Source of the DNA: Apostichopus japonicus
Taxonomy: Eukaryota; Echinodermata; Holothuroidea; Aspidochirotida; Stichopodidae
Reading direction: 5' to 3'
DNA: 64,000 nucleotides
NCBI RefSeq assembly: GCF_037975245.1
Contig: NC_092574.1
Span: 21,663,713-21,727,712, forward strand
Within the stretch, counting starts at the first letter, position 1; every line of letters begins with the position of its first letter. A program made the translations under genes and the position numbers. Of the stretch, positions 20,260 to 29,200 are shown piece by piece. Below the pieces are notes generated by a model. That model did not search any database and was not told where the DNA came from. It was given only the letters and a program-made list of their open reading frames with translations.

Positions 20260-23200
20260 TAAATAAAGAATAACACACCAGAAAAATTCCACTTCAAGAC
20301 CGATTTTGTCCTTTTGGGACTCATCAGGCAAAGGTAGAAATCTTATCCTGGATCTTGTGTCACGAACCGAAGTCCGTACCGCTCGACCCCAGTGATTCTA
20401 CTGGTGTGTGAAAGTGTATCAATTGGCTTTGTATAACTGTCATTGAAGGTGGTTATTCTGTGTAAATTGTCAGATTCAAAGCACCAGGGGTGCACTCTGT
20501 ACAATCATAACACTTGGGTACTACGACCTCAATGACAGTAATACAATTATCAAATGATCTGTTTAATATACAAATTATCATTGGATAAAGAGAGGGAGGA
20601 AACATGGTATCATCGTCTGTGGGGAATCAAGTTCTTTTACCAGTGATTTTCTCACAAATGAATATGAATTGAATCTGTTTGTTAAAGGAAAATGCTTGCC
20701 CTTAGATTATTTGCTTGAAATCATAGATGATTTTCCATTTCTTCTACCCAAATCATGTGAATTATGTTTGCCTTGATGTTTTCTTTTCCTCGCAGGAGTC
20801 CAAGAAAAGATTTGACGAAGACGAAGCCTTTAAGAAACGAGCTTACTCCCTCGTAGTGAGACTCCAAGCCAAGGATCCTGTCATCATCCAAGCTTGGAAA
20901 TTAATCTGTGACATTTCAAAGAGTGGTAGGTCATTTGGCTGACTTGTAATAATAATAATAATATGATTATTATTAATATCTATATATATTTATATAGGGC
21001 ATTACATGAAAAAATATCTCAAAGCACTCAAGTACATATTTAAGATACATACAGAGTAATAAAAGGAATAAAGTAGTCAAAGCAAAATCAGAAAATATAT
21101 AAATATAGAAAGCAATATATTAATGAAACTAATATATACAAGATAAATCATTAAAGTACATGATGAAAGATAAGTTTTTAGTCTGGACTTTAAACAACGA
21201 AAAGTGAGTAAAAGACGAATTGCTGGTGTTCCATCGATGTTGTACACAAATACGAAACACCCTAGCACCATAAAACTTAGATTTACTCAATGGTTGGTGA
21301 AGGGCCGGGGCTCTCGAGCGAAGAATGAGTCCACTTTAATGCCATGCCAACAGTTCACTCAGGTACATAGGTCAGAGAGTACAAATCTGTGATTACCGGC
21401 AAGTACCAGACTTACTGCAAGGTTTATTGTCTGCTGTTATCTGCACCTCACAAACATTCTACAGAAAATCAATGGGAACCATATTTTCATTGATGGTGCT
21501 GCTTTCAAAATTTTAGTCCCAGAGAAATAGAAGTGAAATTCATCTATGCTGTCCACTTTTAAACTAACAGAATATGTTTCACAAGGTAATGAGAAGTTGT
21601 AGAAAGAGTATAAATAGAGTCTTATTTTATTGTGCTGCCGTTCTCCAGTTTATGATACAGCGGCATTGCAGATGGTCTTAGTATTTCTAACGGTGAATAG
21701 CTTGAAACCGAGATAAATATAGTTCAGTCGACATCAGCTCAAGTTTTGATTCTGTGCTATAAAGACAAATCAAAAGTAGAAATTCTCTCCAAGGTGGTCC
21801 TTTAATTAGTTGCTCAGTAACAACCGTAGATATCGACGACATCTTACAAGATAAGTCTTCCGTTCATACTCTTAGTTGGTTGCGACGAATCGTCATTTAC
21901 AGAGGTTAAGAAGTCGTCCGGTTCATTTCACTCATCGACAAAGTCTAAATTTATTATAGCAGTAAATTGCATCATGTTTTGTCAAACTGGGCGAAAAATT
22001 GACAGGTTTTCATTTTATTTGATCCATTTTTAGCTCATACCAGCATGCTGGTGTGAGCTATTGTTACAGTGCGGCGTCTATCACTCTATCATTCTATCAC
22101 TCTATCACTCTATCACTCTATCCGTCAACAATTGGTAAAACCGCTCCCACTCGCACAGTGTTTGATGGAATTTCATGAAACTTGGACACAAGGACCATTA
22201 GGTATAGGTCCATCAGAGATGATCCAAAATTTGGGGTCAAAGGTCACCTGTGGGCCGTAATGGGCCATTTTGTGGAAATACGCAAAATGCTTCTTCTCCT
22301 ACAGATTCCATGGTACAATGTTGAGGGTTTGTCACGATAGTACTATGGTAGTTTTACCTTCAGGGTGTTCATGAATTTGAGATCAAAGATCAACTAGGGG
22401 TCTTTTGTGGCCCGGGCCGTGGCCCTATATTTTCAAATTGCTCCTGTTCGTACAGTGTATGGCCAATTATAATGAAACTTGGTCACAATGTTCCTCGGGA
22501 TGAGAGTTACGAGGGGTGTTCGGAAAATTGAGGTCAAAGGTCATTTAGGGGGTCATCGGGGGTCATTCTTTGTAATATTTTCAAATATCTCAATCTTCTC
22601 AAGATTTTGATGGATCATATTCAAAGTTGAACTGATGATTGTTGGATTGTGTATGAATAAGGTGATACCTAAAAAATTTTGGTCAAAAGTTAATTAATTA
22701 CAATTAATCCCCATTGTTTAAAAAAATCTGAGCCTTCACTTTTTGCCAAAGCTCCTTTAATTTGTCTCCCAGTGTCTGCAGTGTTTGTTTACATTTGTGG
22801 TTAAGCTCTGCAGAGGCTGTTAGTGGAATTAAAGCAGGACTGGGAGTTGTTATTAACTGTTGAACTGTAAGCATGAGAGCCCTATAGCCAATCAGCACTT
22901 GCCGATTCTTAGAAGTCTTTGAGCCTGAGGTATGTAGGCAGCTTGTGAAGTTATGCCTTGTAGGGAGTGCTTGTTATGTCTGCTAAGGTAGAGGGGAGAA
23001 AGTTTAATAGGGTAAGTCAGTGGTATTGTTTGAGAGAGTGGGTAAAATAGGATTTAAAGGGGAAAATAGGAATTATAGCCAGTGGTGTGGCCAGGATTCT
23101 GCTAATGGAGGGGGAGGGGGTGTCCCTCACGGGCCCAAAATTGGTTTTGTGGGCCCTACATTTTTAAGCTCGAAAAGGTATGAGCTTCTGCACCATTGGT

Positions 23201-26200
23201 GCTCTAGTTAATGATTCCCTTGTTGTTTAATGCTGATGCAAAACTGAAACAAATGGTATGTCCTCATCTGCTTCTCATTGATAACAGAGTTTAATAAGAT
23301 CTACAAGAGACTGGATATTTCAAACTTGATCCCGAGAGGCGAGTCGTTCTACCAGGAGAGGATGGAGGCCGTTGTCAGGGAACTGGAGGATAAAGGTAAC
23401 ACAGAGACACAGAGAAATAGATACTTTTTAAAGGACAGTGAAGATGACTGTTGAAAGGGGAACATATTTGAATCACACTGGTGAAACTTGCAATCCTTTC
23501 TAATGCACATTAGTAACCATGACATTGCATCAGTTCCTCCAATGTGTTCAAACCGTGGTGCAAACCGTGGTGCAAACCGTGGTGCAAACCGTGGTGCAAA
23601 CCGTGGTGCAAACCCTGACAATTTGATTTCTCTAAGGTCTGCAAAACTCCTCGTAGGAAATTGGAGGCATATTTCACCAGGATGCACAGAATATGAATCA
23701 TCTTGTATCAGTCAAAAAATAAATTTGAGATTGGACTAAATTTTTAAAATAATAGGTCATCATCTTTGTCACAAAAATGCTAGAAAGTCAAATAATGGGC
23801 AGTCACGGTCAAGACTTTTCAAGGAGCATGCTACTTCTATAAAAATGACAAAGTTTCTAAGATCACCCCTAATAACTGGCACAAAATTTCCAAAACAACT
23901 CATGGTTGTGGTCGCCATGAAAACATGAAAAGAAGAGGGAAAAAAATGATTCTGTATTGATTTGAATTCTTTCTTCCGAAATTCAGGATTACTGGAGTTA
24001 GACGAAGGAAGGAAGATCATGTTCATCCCGGGACAAAAAGTACCCCTGACTGTGGTGAAGTCGGATGGTGGGTTCACTTACGATACCTCCGACCTAGCCA
24101 CCATAAAGCAGAGGCTGCTGGAGGAGAAAAGCGATTGGTTGATCTACGTGGTCGACAGCGGGCAGGTCAGTAGATCGTTCAGAAACTAAATAATTATTTA
24201 TCGTAAAAAGCTGTACTGTCTGACTAGAAAACTGTTTTGTACCCTTTTCCCAACTCGTCATAGTGATCTTCAGACATGATCAGACATCATTTAGTCTTAA
24301 TTAAAATAAGAATTGAACATTCTTGCAGGCCTTGAAGACCGAAATGGCCAGAAAATCAGCTGCGATTTTTGTTTCATAATTTGTATTCATGTTTAGAGTT
24401 AAGTGCCAAATATGAGTGAGGTGACTTCGTATGCATAATGATTTTTTAACACAAATCCTGTATCCTGTCACATCTGCACATGTTTTGAATTTAATTGTCC
24501 TCCCTGTAGTAGCCAATATGCAGTAAAGTCATACAAGATGGAGAAAAAAAACAGGCTACAGCTGTAGCTACTATTTTGAGTATGGTGATATTTGGACCAG
24601 ATCTTTATCAAACTTATATTTCAAACTTGCAAAATTTGGGTCCAAAGTTAACAAGATGTACTAGATTTCCTGTATTCCCTGCTCATTTATTACTTATTTG
24701 GCATTTTACATACCCTCCCATTTGATGTTAACCATTTCACAACCCACTCACACCCCCCCCCCCCCCCCATATCACTCCTTGATAACCTTCAACTGATAAA
24801 TTGGTATCACAGAAAATGCTTGTTGGGCAGACTTCAGACAAGACAATTTGTTATTCTTATATACAGAGCTCTCATTTTGACCTGATAATTCCTGCTGCTC
24901 TGGCGATGGGGTGGTACGAGCCTTCGGTCACCAAAATACAATTTGTCGGATTTGGAGTTGTTCTTGGAGAGGACAAGTGAGTCCACTGAATAGTTCTTCT
25001 CTTACTTCTAGAAGATTCATGTTGTCAAAGATATAATTTGTTGTCTGTTAGGTTTTGGTGGATAACTTTGTATTCAATACCGAAATGAGACATTTTCTTC
25101 TTCTGGAAGTATTTTGGGTTTTTTTTCTTTCTCACGTGGTAGCTTGACATGGACAGATGCAAAAGTGACCTCATTTTGATCTTCAGTGTTATAGTTTCTG
25201 AGATGAAAATATTAATTTTTGTGTGTGTGTGTACAAATATTAAATATTGGATTAATATTAGATTGGTAAGGTTATCTCTGCACAATGTGGTTATAAGCCC
25301 TAGAAAGTCATATGTTGTCGTCACGGAAGTTATAACAAAGGGAAGAATGCAATGTCGTTTGAAGGTCGTTATAAATTAGTTTATCTTGATATTTGTGGGG
25401 ACAGCTGTTGATACTGAATAATCCTGTGTTGGTGTGTTGTAAAATACCCTAACATAAACAGGAGAATACAAAGTTGTTGTTCACATTTCTATATAATGTG
25501 CAGGATGTACGTCTTTTCATGATAACAAGGAAGCTGGTGCGGTATTTTCATTTTGAAAACAACCATTTTCTCTCTTGTGATGGGAAATGCTCAAACGAAG
25601 ACAATGTTTTGAATCCTAAATATAAAAATGTTTGTATTTATGAATAGAGTGATCTGCAGAGTCTTAAAAACTTTGTCAAAACTTTTGTCTGGTATGAATC
25701 AACAGTAGCTTTTCCCAAGGATAAGAGTTAACAGTTATCAGAATATGTCAACCTTAACTTGAGTGGAATCACTTTTTCCATTCCTCTGTCACGCCTTGCA
25801 CTTTTCCACCGTAGAAAGAAGTTCAAGACTCGATCGGGCGATACCGTGAAGCTCAGCGATCTCTTGGACGAAGGTCTGCGGAGGTCTCTAGAGACGCTCA
25901 AGGCAAAGGGTAGAGATAAGGTACGTATCAAGTTTTGCCAAGACTTAATTTATTCAATTAAAATTCCAACTTATTTCTCATAAGGCATTTAGAAAATATG
26001 TATTAACAATAAGCCATATAGACAAGAGTTAATTGTGGCATATGATGGGTCTACCGAAAGCAATAATGTTTAACATGGCAAGAGTCCAAAATTGTAACTG
26101 AGAATCATACCATATATACCAGAGCAGAAGAAATTTATTTGTTTGAATGTCTAGACCTCGTGTTCCTGAGAAGACGGGTTTGATTTCAGTTCTCTGCAGT

Positions 26201-29200
26201 AACTACATTGGTCCTTCCAGTGTTCTTCTGCTAAGGATTTTGTTTAAGGTTCTTTTCTACAAGTTCCACAGGATTTGAAACCAGGTGTATCAATGTTATG
26301 CATAAGGACAGATTACTCCTGTACAAAAGGATTTTCATATGTTAAATTTGGTTGCCAAATCGTGTCGCTTCCGTTATTAAACTTATATACATTGCCATAT
26401 AACTATCCACCAGACATTCACTCAAGGAAATGTTTGACGGTGCTCATGTATGTATTTTAGATCCTCCTGCGAGCAGGAACTCGCGAAGAAGCCTCATTGG
26501 CTTATCAAAGTCGCAAGCTGACCGAAGTCAATCTCTTACATTCATATTTAACGTCCATGATTATGAATTGTCAATTGTCAACAACTCTGTAACTGGACGA
26601 CATACATTAATCTTGGAATGACTCGAACCGGGGACCTTATGATTGGAAGGCACCGGCGTTAACCACTGAGCTAACACTCCAAAGCTAACACTCATGCAAC
26701 ACACTTTCGAGTGTTTCTGTAAACCGTGCACCAGAGGGGCATAGTTAGCCGATAGTTAGTCCTACTAGTTTAACAAACGAAACAAAGCTACCATCCCCAT
26801 GTATCACATGACTCTCGTTTAAGTGTTACATTCTAACACACAGTAAATCAACAGAGTGACGTATCTCTCCGAAGGTAGATTAGCTTTGTTACTTATCATC
26901 CGCTGTTAGGCTATCGCAAAAAGCTGACAATAATGTTGTGTGGATGGTGGTGTTACTATGGGAACCAACCTAGCTACTTTAAGCGTTAAATATTTTTCTG
27001 CCTAGGTCCTTTCTCCAGAAGAACTCGAAGCTGCACAGAATTCGGTGGCCTATGGATGTATAAAGTACGCCGACCTCTCTCACAACAGGAACAACGACTA
27101 TGTGTTTTCCTTTGACAAGGTAGGCAGAAGAAAATGCAAGATACTAATGCTACAATATGTCACGTAGGCTTACATTTTACGACATGCTCTAAAGCATTTT
27201 TAATGAAAACCTTAGTGAGGAGAGGTTTGTCTACTAAATGTTGCCATAGGATGCTAGAAAGTCATTCAATAAGACAGGATCATGGAAGATGATGGGGGGG
27301 GGGAGGGGTGACAAAACCACTTGTCAATGGAGAAACTTGCAATAATGGTTAATTTTATGTATACCATGAATGGCTATTAAAGAATGTATTCAGCCATTCA
27401 GGGAACTTGTGTTCCATTTGGTGGGGTGATTGTGGGGGGGGAGGTAAATGGGGAGCATGATGCATGCAGGGGACCGGTCAAGGCTAAGAGGGGTATGTAG
27501 TAGGTACTACAATAATCTCCTTTGGCTTTCCTGGTGATGGTAGTAGCATCACTTAATAGTGCTTTACATTTAATCAATTCCAACTGATGAAGCCTTGACA
27601 ACAGAAATTACATTACATTATATGACTGTCAAAAGGAACTTGCTTAAGAAATTGGAAATGCAACTTGCCAAGTTTTGTTTTATGGACATAAGTCTCTGTG
27701 AAAAGATGCGTGTAACCAAAGCAACTTCCTTCTTATTGTTATTTGTGTTTGGAGTGATGAATTTAATTTTAGTAAAGTATCCTACTATTTCAGATTTTAC
27801 TTCCTTTGGTTTTATTTTTACTTATGTTTATTTTATTTTATTTGTTTTGTTCAGATGTTGGATGACAAAGGAAACACCGCTGTTTATTTACTGTATGCCT
27901 ACACAAGAATAAGGTGAGAGAGACAAAGATCTTTTTGCTGTTAAGATGATGCTATTTGTCAAGAATTGTTGACAACATGACATGTTATTTAGCTTCGTGA
28001 AATTTGAGGTTCACTTAGTAATGGCAAAGTACACTTGGGATATCTGAAAGATTTTTAGGGCACTTGGTAATAGGAAATCTTGATCAAATCCAGGTGGGCT
28101 ATTAATTCCTTTTATTTTCGGGGGGGGGGGGGGGGGTTAAATCAACTCACAACACACATGTCTTCAGTAAGTTGCTAGTCACTGGTTGTCAAATCACATA
28201 GTCTAAAAATTAGTCTTTTGTCCTGCAAGTCAAAATTGCTCAATTCAAGTTGCGAGTCATTTGCTGCCAAGTCAGTCTCCATTCAAGTTGTAAGACACGT
28301 TGCAAGTTGTAAGACACATGTCTCTGTTCATGTTGTAAGACACATGTCGTCAAGTCACACAGTCTCAGTAACAAGTCGTAAGACACATGTCATCAAATAA
28401 CAGTCTTAATTCAAGGTTGAGAGTCATATGTTGTCAAGTTAGACTCAATTCATGTTGTCAGTCATTTGTGGTCAAATCCGTCTGATTTCAGGTTGTTAGA
28501 GACATAATAATAATAATAATAATAATAATTATAATAATAATAATAACAGCATCAGTTATTTTTATGGTGCTTAAGCGACTTCAAATGTGGGAGAAATCCG
28601 CAAGGGCTTATTGATTACAACTTTGTAAGTAAGACTTGCCATAAAGTCACAGTCAGTTCCAAGTTGCAAGTCTGTTGTCTTCAAGTCACATAGTCTCAAA
28701 TCAAGTTACAAGTCTGTCATTTATCATTGAATCATTTGTGTCTTGACTCCTGAGTTGTCAGTTACTCCTATTCAATGCCGGCATTTACATTTCAAAATAA
28801 ACTCAAAGAATTGAGAATTATGATTATTATAATGCAGTTCGCTATCTAAGTAGCAGAGCTTTATGCCATCGGGTTCCCTTTTGTCAGTTTCCATTTGTCT
28901 GGAGACTTTTCTTTGTCCTCTGTTCAAAGCCTTTATTTCTTCAAGATCTAAATCTGTTCACCATAGCTATTTCACCTCCCGAAGCAAACAAAAGAACGCC
29001 TTACCATTAAGAGAATTCTCTCAGCAGCTTTACTAGACCAGGTTTCATTTCTAATTCCCACAAAGGTCGATAGCAAGAACGGCTAAAGTCAGTTCGGAGA
29101 AGATACGAAACGCGGCCAAGGAAACACCTGTTCCTCTAGATCACGCCAAGGAGTGGAAACTCTCAAAGGTTTTAGTTCGTTTTCCTGAAGTTATACTTCG

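Noticed and set aside
23488-23739. ORF with NRGA tandem repeats as a small repeat protein
   Set aside because: It lies inside RARS1 intron 8 and arises only from a 12-bp DNA repeat. There are no conserved ends.
25815-25920. Absence of a literal KMSKS motif in RARS1 as a sign of a pseudogene
   Set aside because: Eukaryotic ArgRS enzymes naturally replace it with a KFKTRSG-type loop, and all other motifs are intact.
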